From: Blastocatellia bacterium
Lineage (GTDB): Bacteria; Acidobacteriota; Blastocatellia; Chloracidobacteriales; Chloracidobacteriaceae
Direction: 5' to 3'
DNA: 64,000 nt
Assembly: GCA_019695185.1 (NCBI GenBank)
Contig: JAIBAN010000008.1
Coordinates: 1 to 64,000, forward strand
Program-made: the position numbers and the translations under genes
Notes under the pieces: generated by a model
Database searches by the model: none
What the model saw: only the letters and a program-made list of their open reading frames with translations
What the model was told of the DNA's origin: nothing
Shown: positions 16,407-24,619 of the stretch, in pieces
Layout: each line of letters begins with the position of its first letter
Position numbering within the stretch: the first letter of the stretch is position 1

Positions 16407-18698
16407 GAGCCGGTCAGGGTGGGCTTCAAAACAGAGTTTCCCTTCCGCCAGTGAAATCCGAATTTGAGTTTGGTGCAGGTTGGGATGGGCGAGCAGGAAC
16501 CGGGAAAGCGGGGCTACCAGTTCAGCTTCGATGGCCCGTTGCAGGGGGCGGGCTCCGAATCTGGGGTCAAAACCGGCCCGTGCCAGATGACTGACGACGG
16601 CAGGTGTCCAGTCAAGCCGCAGGTTGGCCTTCACCAGTCCTTCGCGTTGGGAGAGGGCCTTGAGTTCCTTTTCGGTAATCAAACCAATCATTTCCGAGGA
16701 AAGCGCCCCAAACTGCACCACCCGGTCAATCCGGTTAAAAAATTCAGGCCGGAAAAAGCTCATGGCTGCCTTTTCAAACCCGCCGGAGGCAGGTTCGTCA
16801 AATCCGATGGGTGAAGTCTGCGACACTCCCAGGTTTGACGTGAGCACAATGATGGCGCTGCGGAAATTGGTCACCCGGCCATAGCGGTCCGTCAATCTTC
16901 CTTCGTCAAACACGCTCAGGAGCACATCAAATACACCGGCATCGGCTTTTTCGATTTCATCAAACAAAACCAGCGAAAACGGCTGCTGGCGAAGGGACTT
17001 GATGAGGGTGCTCGGCGTGCCGTCCGGTTCGGTTATCAGGCGATGGGCGGAACCCGGCGTGCCATATTCGCTCATGTCCAGTCGAATCAGCCGTTTCTCA
17101 TCTGTTCCGTGACCGAAGAAGTAGCGTGAGAGTGTTTTGGCAAGCTCGGTTTTCCCGACCCCGGTGGGGCCGCATAAGAGCATGACTGTGACCGGGCGCT
17201 GCGGGTCGTTGAGTCCCGCTTTGAAGGTGGTGACCACTTGCAGAGCGGCCTCCGTGGCTTCCGCCTGGCCTATCACCGACTGCGTAAAGAATTCACGGGT
17301 TTGGGTTTCATCAAGTCGGATGTCGTCGCGGAGGAACAGTTCCGGCAGGCCGGTCTGCCGGATAAACATCGCAAATGCATCGCCCACGGTGACACTAAGC
17401 CGTTTTTGAGTGCTGACCTTATCCACCACTTCCCGCAGGAATCCAACTGCCCTGCCGGGAAAGGCATGATAGGGCTGGAAGCGGCGAAACAGGCGGTAGG
17501 TTTGCACCAGGGCTTCGTCCGGCACGGAACAGGCCATGGTTTGCTGAAGCGAGGTCGCCACCGAACGCAGGACATTGATGGATTCCAGTTCGGAAAAATC
17601 GGGCAGGCTCTGAATCTGGCAGACCTCGACAAAACCGGGCAGCAACCGGCGGCAGGCATCCAATTCCGCCGGAGTGGTTTCGGCTACCAATTGCAATTCC
17701 TGCCGCTGCAAATAGGGAAGCAGAAAAGCTGCTATGCCGCTTTGCGGTTCCGTTCCGCCCAGTCGAATCAAGTCCAGCAGGTTTTCCACACAAAGCACGC
17801 CCTGAATGTTGGAAAGCTCTTCAATCAGGGTTTCGCAGCGTTCCTGCCATTGGCCCAGGTACCGCATCCCTGCAATCAAACGGGCTCCGCTGGTTTGCCA
17901 GAATTTGTATTTGTAGGATTTTTCAAGATCGGTTTCATCCCGATTGGTCCGCGCCAGATGGCGTTCAATCGCACGGGCGGCATCAATCAGGACCGAGGTT
18001 TTCCCGGCACCGGGTTCGCCTACCAGCAGGACGTTGGCTTTTTCTTCGGATATTCGGTTGATGAGGGTTTGTATGGAGGCATCCCGCTCGAAAGCACGGG
18101 TAAACTGACGGCGCAGCCGATTGTCACCCAAAGGCTCGGCAATTGCCAGCAGGGCTTCAGGAGAAAACCGTTCGACCCGGTGGCGGGCTCGGCGTACGGC
18201 ATTGATTGAAATTTCCTCCAGGGCGACGGTTTTGGGTGGAAAAAAACGGGAAAGCTGTTGCGGGGTGGAACCTTTCAGTTTTTCCCGAACCGAAGTCACC
18301 ACCAGATTTTTCAGGGATTTGGCATCATAGAAGTAAAACCGGATGTCGAGCATCGGCAGCGAGGCCACCAGAATGCCTCCTTCCTGTTTGCCATTCACGC
18401 AGAGCACATTCAGGGCGATTTCCTCGTCAGCCGGAAAAATCCGGTTTTCGATTTTGTATTCAGGCCGCACGTCCACCCGAAAATTGAGCAATGTCGGTTC
18501 CAGAAAGTCCGGCTCCCCGCGCCAGGGATTTTCCTGATAGAGCCATTGCACATATTCCTTGACCTGAAACAATGCTTCTTCTTTGGTCTGAGCGATGCCG
18601 GCCAATCCTCGAAAATCCCAATCGTTTTCGACCAGCCGGGCCGTCCAATATCCTTCGTAATCCTCCCACACCAGGGTGGGAAACCGGTAAGCAACCAT
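16401..18698 (-). CDS. ClpA/ClpB-type double ATPase with HicB-like N-terminus
   Basis: 765 residues from the ATG at 18698; an upstream extension is only heptamer repeat. Residues 1-55 resemble a HicB-like domain (PTLVWEDYEGYWTARLVEN, then TKEEALFQVKEYVQWLYQ). About 65-190 matches the extra region found in the 1098-residue ATPase at 7942. NBD1 has Walker A GEPGAGKT near 231 and a decayed Walker B (GVLCVENLLDL). NBD2 has GPTGVGKT near 513, LFDEIEKADAGVFD near 580, sensor LTSNLG, and the C-terminal FDPRFGARPLQRAIE. It has no Clp_N domain and no middle coiled coil. The paralogue 5 kb away suggests that the two work together. It is not a plain ClpB, ClpA or ClpV. Confidence 0.85.
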   Translation of the reverse strand: MVAYRFPTLVWEDYEGYWTARLVENDWDFRGLAGIAQTKEEALFQVKEYVQWLYQENPWRGEPDFLEPTLLNFRVDVRPEYKIENRIFPADEEIALNVLCVNGKQEGGILVASLPMLDIRFYFYDAKSLKNLVVTSVREKLKGSTPQQLSRFFPPKTVALEEISINAVRRARHRVERFSPEALLAIAEPLGDNRLRRQFTRAFERDASIQTLINRISEEKANVLLVGEPGAGKTSVLIDAARAIERHLARTNRDETDLEKSYKYKFWQTSGARLIAGMRYLGQWQERCETLIEELSNIQGVLCVENLLDLIRLGGTEPQSGIAAFLLPYLQRQELQLVAETTPAELDACRRLLPGFVEVCQIQSLPDFSELESINVLRSVATSLQQTMACSVPDEALVQTYRLFRRFQPYHAFPGRAVGFLREVVDKVSTQKRLSVTVGDAFAMFIRQTGLPELFLRDDIRLDETQTREFFTQSVIGQAEATEAALQVVTTFKAGLNDPQRPVTVMLLCGPTGVGKTELAKTLSRYFFGHGTDEKRLIRLDMSEYGTPGSAHRLITEPDGTPSTLIKSLRQQPFSLVLFDEIEKADAGVFDVLLSVFDEGRLTDRYGRVTNFRSAIIVLTSNLGVSQTSPIGFDEPASGGFEKAAMSFFRPEFFNRIDRVVQFGALSSEMIGLITEKELKALSQREGLVKANLRLDWTPAVVSHLARAGFDPRFGARPLQRAIEAELVAPLSRFLLAHPNLHQTQIRISLAEGKLCFEAHPDRLL

Positions 18699-18704
18699 AG
18701 GAGT

Positions 18705-18732
18705 AATTGAGAATTGAGAATTGAGAATTGAG
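18705..18732. repeat. Heptanucleotide tandem repeat AATTGAG x4
   Basis: Four perfect head-to-tail copies of AATTGAG, ending only six bases before the start codon of the minus-strand ATPase gene. The repeat replaces any Shine-Dalgarno sequence. Similar heptamer blocks are at 18966 and 32254. Heptameric short tandem repeats (STRR) are known from filamentous cyanobacteria. Confidence 0.9.
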
Positions 18733-18965
18733 AGTTGAATTAAATGAAAATTTAATATTCTCCTTGAGCTACATGCCAAACTGAACTTTTAGGTTTTTTT
18801 CGGTTTGTCGTCAAGCTCTTTGAAATAAATCAGTTATCCAAAACACTGGCAGAGGGGCAGGCCTGTTTCACACGGAATGGAACGGTGTTTGCTATTTGGG
18901 AAAGCATATCGTTTGAGCCTATCCAATCTGCCTGCAGCGGTTTGCCGCAAGATACCGGAAATCAC

Positions 18966-18998
18966 AAATGGCAAATGGCAAATGGCAAATGGCAAATG
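18966..18998. repeat. Heptanucleotide tandem repeat AAATGGC x4.7
   Basis: Four perfect copies of AAATGGC plus AAATG. The block ends 42 bases before the ATG at 19041, so it lies in the leader of that gene. A different heptamer sits 230 bases away, in front of the divergent gene. Confidence 0.9.
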
Positions 18999-19040
18999 CT
19001 CTGTTTCGGTTTCATCCTTTGGGAAAAGAGGTTTTTCGCT

Positions 19041-20960
19041 ATGAAGCACTTGGCACGTATTATTCTTTTGGGTTTGGGTTTGGGGCTCCTGACCATTTCC
19101 AATCCGGCGTGGGGTCAAACCCGAACCTCACACCGCAACCGGACCCCGGTTCAACCCCCGGCCCCGGAGTCGGTTTCGACCATCATGACAGTCAATGCAC
19201 CGACTGACGAGATTGAAGTCAATTATTCAAAAATCTACTTGATTCGGGTTTTTCCCAATTTTGTGGCCAATGTTGAGTTACCGGAGGCCCCCGACGCAAT
19301 TATCGTCGGAAACACGGCGCGCTTTCAGGTGGACTCTTTTCGCACCCTGGGTGCCGGTGTGGGCAACGGCGCTGGGGTCAGCGGTTCCAATGCCGAACGG
19401 ACCATTCTGGTCAAACCGCTGAAAGCCAATCCGGAAAAAGACGATGACCCGATTGAAAGCAGCCTGACGGTACGACTGGCTTCGGGGAAGGTCATGTCCT
19501 TCCTGCTGCGCAATGCCCGCCGCAATGATGAAAACGTATTTTCCTGTTCGTTTCGGGATGCCACACTGCCAAACGTCAAAACAGAAGCGGTGCCTGCTGG
19601 CCCGCCGGCCCGAATTCCGGAAAAGACTCAGGAAGAAAAAGACCGCGAAACCATCGCCGGCTTACTGGAACGCACGCAGGCAGTGGCAGCTTCAGATTCC
19701 TTTAACTCCATCAACCAGACCAAAACCAAGGAGGCAGTGCTGGCCCTCCAGGTTGAAGCGGAAGGCCGCTTTCTTTTGGCTTTGGTCAAAATAGCCCCAA
19801 CGGTCAGGAACAAAACCCTGCAATTGACCACCCCAAGCTGGAAGCTGGGCGAAGAGGACCTGCAACCCCGTATTGAGTCGCAGCCGTTACCGGCTTCAAT
19901 CACAGGGCAGGCGTTTGTCGGGCGGTATGTGTTTGAAGTGGCCGGTGATGGGGCGAATGCTCCAGACTCCACCCGGCTCTTGACCGTGAGCCTCGGAATT
20001 CGGGGGAAGGTCGTCCAGGTTTCGGCCAAAGTGGTTACCCAGGCACCCAAAGCACCGGTTGCCCCCCAGGCCCAATCGGGAAAAGACCAGTTGACCCGGC
20101 AACAGCAACAGGAAATCGAAGTTCTCAAACAAATCACGGGTGTCAAGACCGCCACCACCGCGAAACCGGCAGAGAGCGAATCCACCGCGAAAGTTTCTTC
20201 CCAGGAACGGTTACATCATTTGGTGCAGGTGACAAATGTTCGTTCGGAAAAAGTGATGCAACGGAAAACCCGCTTGGTGACGGCAGGGATGTATCTGGAA
20301 ACGGTCGGGAACGACACCCTGGTGTTGTTACTGCTGGAACGCAATTTGGGCAGTGACCGGCTGGAGATTGGTGTGCCCCAATTGACTTTGAACGGCAAGC
20401 CGGCCAATCCGGGCTTGATTGTACAGCCCTTTCCGGCTGCCCTGACCACGCAGCCGTTGGTCTCCGGCTTTCTGTTTTCCAACCTTCAGGTTGCAGGAAC
20501 CCAGGCACTGTGTGCCTGGAAAATTGGTAAAGAAGCTCTGGTGTTGCAACCTCCTGCACCAACCCCGGCGACAGGCTCCGGTTCCGCCCTTTCAAAGGTG
20601 CTTCCAACCGGACAACCTGCCGCTGAAGCCAGCCAAACTCAGGAGGAAGTCAAATGGACCAGACTGGAAGTCAACCTGAAGAACAACCAATGTAAAATGG
20701 TGGTGGAGGGCCTTAACCAAAGCACATCAGTCCTGGAGGAAATCGAGGCATTCTGGACCACAACAGGAACCGGTTCCGAACCTGCCGAAACCCACCGGGC
20801 TCAATCAACCCCCAATGTTTTCGGACCAAAAACCCGTCTCAATCCAGGTGAAAAATGCAAATTCACCTTTGTTTTTCAAGTGGGGCCGGGACAGTCGCCC
20901 ATTGAAATCCGCTGGAAAGCAAACGGAGAGTTTCAAAGCCGGAAAATCAATCTTTTCTGA
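19041..20960 (+). CDS. Exported protein of unknown function, VirB9/TrbG-like N-terminal motif
   Basis: 639 residues from the ATG at 19041 (AAAGAGG about 9 bases upstream). It has a signal peptide (MKHLARIILLGLGLGLLTI, cleavage near AWG-Q). Residues about 55-180 have a pattern like CagX/VirB9 N-terminal domains: NYSKIYLIRVFPNFVANVEL, then GNTARFQVDSF, then ILVKPLKANPEKD and LTVRLASGKVMSFLL. This similarity is weak. The middle (about 200-380) is charged and possibly helical. A Pro/Ala-rich linker precedes a beta-rich C-terminus. It ends before a shared terminator with the convergent gene. Function unknown. Confidence 0.7.
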   Translation: MKHLARIILLGLGLGLLTISNPAWGQTRTSHRNRTPVQPPAPESVSTIMTVNAPTDEIEVNYSKIYLIRVFPNFVANVELPEAPDAIIVGNTARFQVDSFRTLGAGVGNGAGVSGSNAERTILVKPLKANPEKDDDPIESSLTVRLASGKVMSFLLRNARRNDENVFSCSFRDATLPNVKTEAVPAGPPARIPEKTQEEKDRETIAGLLERTQAVAASDSFNSINQTKTKEAVLALQVEAEGRFLLALVKIAPTVRNKTLQLTTPSWKLGEEDLQPRIESQPLPASITGQAFVGRYVFEVAGDGANAPDSTRLLTVSLGIRGKVVQVSAKVVTQAPKAPVAPQAQSGKDQLTRQQQQEIEVLKQITGVKTATTAKPAESESTAKVSSQERLHHLVQVTNVRSEKVMQRKTRLVTAGMYLETVGNDTLVLLLLERNLGSDRLEIGVPQLTLNGKPANPGLIVQPFPAALTTQPLVSGFLFSNLQVAGTQALCAWKIGKEALVLQPPAPTPATGSGSALSKVLPTGQPAAEASQTQEEVKWTRLEVNLKNNQCKMVVEGLNQSTSVLEEIEAFWTTTGTGSEPAETHRAQSTPNVFGPKTRLNPGEKCKFTFVFQVGPGQSPIEIRWKANGEFQSRKINLF

Positions 20961-20975
20961 ATCTCCAACCCAAAA

Positions 20976-21026
20976 AGCCGCAGAAGCATGAATAGAAACC
21001 GGATTCCTGTTCACGCTTCTGCGGCT
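20976..21026. terminator. Bidirectional terminator between convergent genes
   Basis: AGCCGCAGAAGC (20976-20987) pairs with GCTTCTGCGGCT (21015-21026). The 27-base loop also shows partial complementarity (ATGAA with TTCAC). It sits between the ends of two convergent genes (20960 and 21050). Confidence 0.65.
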
Positions 21027-21049
21027 GCTCCGGGTTTTGCTGCCTGTCA

Positions 21050-21502
21050 TCATTCACCGGCAAACCACCAATCGGACCTCACCACCCGGCCTTTGACCAC
21101 AATCAGATAAAGCACATCATGGCCACCCCGCCACTGATAGCCCAAATGGGTTTCACCCTTGGGTACCCGATTTCCCTCATGCACCTGGCCGCTTTCGAAA
21201 ACCTTGTCCGGCTGGCCCAACAACCCGGTCACCTGACTGGTTTTGACCCGACAACCCGGCAGTTTTTCTCCTAATTCTGCCATGACTTGGTGCAGGGCAC
21301 TGTTCCAGTGGCGTAGCTCCTGTTTTCGGGTTTCGCTGCCTCCCCGCATTTCACTTCGTAAATCCACAAACCTGAGGGCGAGGGATTGAATTTTTTTCCA
21401 ATCACAGTCGGGGCTGTCTTGGGTCGAGGGTTGGGCCATAACCAACGCCAGAGTCGCCCCTAACATTCCCCATCCAAACAACACAGCCAGAATTTTTTTC
21501 AT
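21050..21502 (-). CDS. Small exported protein, BamE/SmpA-like pattern
   Basis: 150 residues from ATG 21502 (a TTG two codons earlier is possible). Signal peptide MKKILAVLFGWGMLGATLAL, cleavage near VMA-Q. The middle has a charged helical stretch (DLRSEMRGGSETRKQEL). The C-terminus (VTGLLGQPDKVFESG, LGYQWRGGHDVLYLIVVKG) resembles the small BamE/SmpA fold, in which a GxPD-type turn precedes a strand pair. There is no lipobox. A periplasmic protein is likely. Homology is a suggestion only. Confidence 0.6.
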   Translation of the reverse strand: MKKILAVLFGWGMLGATLALVMAQPSTQDSPDCDWKKIQSLALRFVDLRSEMRGGSETRKQELRHWNSALHQVMAELGEKLPGCRVKTSQVTGLLGQPDKVFESGQVHEGNRVPKGETHLGYQWRGGHDVLYLIVVKGRVVRSDWWFAGE

Positions 21503-21570
21503 AACCAAAGGAAAAGTGCAGGTTTTGGGTTCAGACGAAGTGAACCTTACTGCGATGTGTCAAAAAGAAA

Positions 21571-21596
21571 AAGCCTGACGGATACCCGTCAGGCTT
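21571..21596 (-). terminator. Rho-independent terminator of the DUF2807 gene
   Basis: AAGCCTGACGG (21571-21581) pairs with CCGTCAGGCTT (21586-21596) around a four-base loop. On the minus strand the stem is followed by CTTTTTCTTTTTG, an effective T-tract. It sits 28 bases after the stop of the gene ending at 21624. Confidence 0.85.
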
Positions 21597-21623
21597 TTCC
21601 AGAATAATTTTGGGATACAACAA

Positions 21624-22289
21624 TTATTGTTTACGCATATCGCCGGAACCCCGCACGTGTTTCCGCACGTTGGTGGGTTCGCCCGCATACAGGATGTTGC
21701 CGGAACCGGAAATGTCGCCTTCGATTTCCTGGTTGGCAAACACCTTGATGTTGCCGGAACCGGAGAGGTCCACCTGGGCCTGTTCGGAAGTAAGTTTGGA
21801 CGTATTGATATTGCCGGAACCGGAAAGGCTGATATCAGCCGCCTTGGTCGCACCCTGAACCGTGACATTCCCCGACCCATTCACATCAACCTTGAACCGG
21901 TCGGTTTTGACCTCGGCCACCGAAATATTTCCTGAGCCAGAAAGTTCGACCTCGTTCAAATCAGGAACCGAAATCACGATTTTAATGCCTTTACGGGTCG
22001 AGAAGCTCTTTTTGGAATCAATATGGAGCGTTCCATCTTCAACTTTGGTTTCAATCAGGGGAAGAATGTTTTCTTCGGCCTCGACCACCAGGTTTTGTGC
22101 TTTCTGGCACTCGACCACCACGTCAAATGAGCCTTCCGAGTCAATGGCCGTAAAGGCCGGAACGGAACGGGTTTCGGTTTTGACAATCCCATTGCCTTTT
22201 ACCCGAAAACTAAACGTGCGGCCTTTGGCGATACATCCAGCCACATAACTGACACCGACAATTGCAACGATGGCGACGACTTTTTTCAT
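21624..22289 (-). CDS. DUF2807 (GIN-domain) lipoprotein
   Basis: 221 residues from ATG 22289 with a GAAGAGAGAG purine run upstream. The signal peptide ends in a lipobox (GVSYVAGC), so it is probably lipid-anchored. Residues about 35-221 form a parallel beta-helix-like DUF2807 domain built from repeated GSGNI units: LSGSGNISVAE, VNGSGNVTVQG, LSGSGNINTSK, LSGSGNIKVFA, ISGSGNILYAG. DUF2807 is annotated in databases as a putative auto-transporter adhesin head. A surface-exposed or envelope-stress role is usual guesswork. A clear terminator follows. Confidence 0.9.
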   Translation of the reverse strand: MKKVVAIVAIVGVSYVAGCIAKGRTFSFRVKGNGIVKTETRSVPAFTAIDSEGSFDVVVECQKAQNLVVEAEENILPLIETKVEDGTLHIDSKKSFSTRKGIKIVISVPDLNEVELSGSGNISVAEVKTDRFKVDVNGSGNVTVQGATKAADISLSGSGNINTSKLTSEQAQVDLSGSGNIKVFANQEIEGDISGSGNILYAGEPTNVRKHVRGSGDMRKQ

Positions 22290-22556
22290 TGGGTTGCTCT
22301 CTCTTCCTGAAATCCGGGTGAATTGTGCGTTCCTGTCCCGTATGGTTTCGAATCCTGTTTGATTGCTGAAATGGATTTGTGTTCCAGAATTGTTGTGTGG
22401 CACCCAGTACGTCGTTTTTTTTACATGGGTTCCGGGGGATTCAATTTTTTTTCATGGTTTCCCAGCGTTGCATGGTGGGCTACACTTTGGCCGCCTGTGA
22501 TGCAGGCTCCAAATCCAGCAATCAAGTTCAAAAGCTCCACTCCAGATTTGTTTGTT

Positions 22557-23327
22557 ATGCCGCAATGGATTATCCAATGGCTGCACCATGCTTCCTGGGT
22601 TGCTGCCACAACCGTTTTTCTGGCTCAAAACCTGCTGATTTTTGTGCTGGTGCTGGTGGTGGGGAATTGGATGGTAGGGCGTTATGCCAACCGTCCAGTG
22701 GGCTTTCCGCCTCCACCGGTGACTGTTAGTGAGTTTCTTTTGGGTTTGGGCAATGTCGGGTTAAACACCCTGATTACCCTGATTGGCTGGCAACTCTGGC
22801 AAAAAGGCGTGATTCGGTTTCGGGAGGATATGGGCCTGTGGGCGCTGGCTGATATTTTTGTGCTGTTGTTGGTGATGGACTTTTTGATGTACCTGCTGCA
22901 TCGGGTGGCGCATCTTCCCTGGCTGTTTCCATTGCTGCACCAACTGCACCACCGTTATGAAAGGCTCCGGCCTTTAACCCTGTTTGCCTTGAATCCATTT
23001 GAGAATCTGGGGTTCGGCACCTTGTGGCTGACGGTTGTCACCTTGTATCCGGCCTCGTGGGCCGGGATGTCGGTGTACCTGATGTTGAATGTGGCGTTTG
23101 GTGCGGTGGGGCATCTGGGGGTGGAGCCGGTTCCGGCTGAGATGGCAGACCGGCCTATCCTTCGTTGGATTGCCGGGAGTTCTTTCCATGCCCAACACCA
23201 TCAAAACCGCAACCATAACTTTGGGTTTTACACCCTGATTTGGGACCACCTGTTTAAGACGCTGGAACCCAATTACCGCCGGAACTACGGACAGATTCCG
23301 GCTCAGGCATTGCCGGAGAAGGTATGA
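22557..23327 (+). CDS. Fatty acid hydroxylase/sterol desaturase family membrane protein
   Basis: 256 residues from ATG 22557; an earlier in-frame ATG at 22500 and others are possible, and no start has a strong ribosome site. Several membrane helices are present (VFLAQNLLIFVLVLVVGNW, LADIFVLLLVMDFLMYLLH). The three histidine clusters of the family are complete: HRVAH, HQLHHR and HAQHHQNRNH. These bind a di-iron centre that hydroxylates or desaturates lipid chains, using O2. The substrate cannot be read. Its stop overlaps the VWA gene start as ATGA, so the two are translationally coupled, an unusual pairing. Confidence 0.88.
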   Translation: MPQWIIQWLHHASWVAATTVFLAQNLLIFVLVLVVGNWMVGRYANRPVGFPPPPVTVSEFLLGLGNVGLNTLITLIGWQLWQKGVIRFREDMGLWALADIFVLLLVMDFLMYLLHRVAHLPWLFPLLHQLHHRYERLRPLTLFALNPFENLGFGTLWLTVVTLYPASWAGMSVYLMLNVAFGAVGHLGVEPVPAEMADRPILRWIAGSSFHAQHHQNRNHNFGFYTLIWDHLFKTLEPNYRRNYGQIPAQALPEKV

Positions 23328-24517
23328 AACCTGAAATTGATTCTGCTGAAATCGAGCGATTGCGGCGCTGGCGCTTGATTTTAGGCAGTGGTACGGCTGA
23401 AGGCACTGGCTGCCAGCTTTCTGAAAAAGACGGCATGATTGACCGGGCTTTGCAGGCCCTGTATGGAGGAAACGATGGCCCTGCCGGGCAAAACAGCCGG
23501 GAACGACGGGGCGGGTTGGGTGCTTCCAATCCGAATGTGGCCCGGTGGCTGGGTGATATTCGGAAGTATTTTCCGAGCACCGTGGTCCAGGTGATGCAAC
23601 AGGATGCGCTGGAACGGCTGAACCTCAAAGAAATGCTGCTTGAGCCTGAAATGCTTGAGTCTGTCGAGCCGGATGTCCATCTGGTGGCCAACCTGCTTTC
23701 GCTGGCCAAAGTCATGCCTAATCAGACCAAGGCAACGGCCCGGATGGTGGTCAGAAAAGTGGTGGACGAACTGCTCCGCAAACTGGCCAATCCAACCCGG
23801 CAGGCCATCCAGGGAAGTCTCAACCGGGCAGTGCGCAATCGCCGCCCACGTCATCAGGAAATTGACTGGCACCGCACCATCAAAGCCAATCTCAAGCATT
23901 ATCAACCTGAATTCAAAACCGTGATTCCCGAAACCCGCATCGGCTTTGGCCACAAACGGGCTTCACTCCGCGATATCGTGTTGTGTGTGGACCAAAGCGG
24001 TTCGATGGCAACTTCGGTGGTTTATTCGGGGATTTTTGCTGCGGTACTGGCTTCGCTGCCCGCAGTTTCAACCAGTCTGGTGGTGTTTGATACGGCGGTG
24101 GTTGACCTGACCGAACTGTTGCAGGACCCGGTAGAGGTTTTGTTCGGCACCCAGCTTGGCGGCGGAACCGACATTAACCAAGCGGTAGCCTATTGCCAGA
24201 CCCTCATCAGGCGTCCGCAGGAAACGATTTTTGTGTTGGTCAGTGACTTGTTTGAGGGTGGAAACGTGAATGAGATGGAGCAGAGGGTGGCCCAATTGAC
24301 TATGGCAGGCGTGCAGGTGGTTGCCCTCCTGGCGTTAAATGACGATGGTGCCCCTTGTTTTGACCATCGGGTGGCCGGAAATTTTGCTGCTCTTGGAATT
24401 CCGGCTTTTGCCTGTACGCCCGACCTGTTTCCCGATTTGATGGCTGCTGCCATCAACCGACAGAGCATTGCCCAATGGGCGAGCAGGCAGGGAATCGGTA
24501 CTGCCAGCAGAGGATGA
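23324..24517 (+). CDS. VWA-domain protein of MoxR-associated type
   Basis: 397 residues. The N-terminal half is helical and charged (AEIERLRRWRLILGSG). The VWA domain occupies about 205-390: MIDAS motif DQSGS (VLCVDQSGSMATSVVY), then VVFDTAVVDLTELLQDP and GGGTDINQAVAYC with the MIDAS threonine, and VLVSDLFEGG. Such proteins (CoxE-like, DUF5682-cluster VWA) work with MoxR AAA+ ATPases in metal insertion or complex remodelling. Its likely partners, MoxR (27843-28922) and DUF5682 (25354-27660), lie close by on the other strand. It starts within the upstream hydroxylase stop codon. Confidence 0.85.
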   Translation: MKPEIDSAEIERLRRWRLILGSGTAEGTGCQLSEKDGMIDRALQALYGGNDGPAGQNSRERRGGLGASNPNVARWLGDIRKYFPSTVVQVMQQDALERLNLKEMLLEPEMLESVEPDVHLVANLLSLAKVMPNQTKATARMVVRKVVDELLRKLANPTRQAIQGSLNRAVRNRRPRHQEIDWHRTIKANLKHYQPEFKTVIPETRIGFGHKRASLRDIVLCVDQSGSMATSVVYSGIFAAVLASLPAVSTSLVVFDTAVVDLTELLQDPVEVLFGTQLGGGTDINQAVAYCQTLIRRPQETIFVLVSDLFEGGNVNEMEQRVAQLTMAGVQVVALLALNDDGAPCFDHRVAGNFAALGIPAFACTPDLFPDLMAAAINRQSIAQWASRQGIGTASRG

Positions 24518-24541
24518 GTGGATTTGGGGTTTGAGGTTTTA

Positions 24542-24608
24542 AGGGTTTGGGGTTTGGGCTTCAGGTATTTGATGACGACCAAAAAAGAAACCCGAACCCC
24601 AAAACCCT
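24542..24608. terminator. GGGTTT-rich inverted repeat between convergent genes
   Basis: AGGGTTTGGGGTTTGGG (24542-24558) pairs, with one mismatch and a one-base bulge, with CCCGAACCCCAAAACCCT (24591-24608). It lies between the ends of the VWA gene (24517) and the MsrB gene (24620). It has the repeat-like look of the other tandem blocks in the window and may have been recruited as a terminator. Confidence 0.5.
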
Positions 24609-24619
24609 GTCACCAAAAA

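Larger units (their letters stand above)
18699..19040. other. Divergent intergenic region with two heptamer repeat blocks
   Basis: 342 bases between an ATPase gene (minus) and a secreted-protein gene (plus). It contains AATTGAG x4 (18705-18732) and AAATGGC x4 plus a part copy (18966-18998), described separately. Both blocks fall in the likely 5' leaders of the flanking genes. I see no clear -35/-10 pair that I would defend. Confidence 0.6.

Noticed and set aside
7942-18698. Calling either ATPase ClpV
   Set aside because: Neither has the Clp_N/ClpV N-terminal domain that binds TssC, and they lie 25-36 kb from tssC; I left them as ClpA/B-type.
18699-18779. Longer ATPase start with a repeat-derived N-terminus
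   Set aside because: The extra 27 residues are translated heptamer repeat with no ribosome site; the ATG at 18698 begins the conserved HicB-like part.
19041-20960. Type IV secretion VirB9 assignment
   Set aside because: The N-terminal pattern is suggestive, but no other type IV secretion gene is in the window and the C-terminus does not fit.
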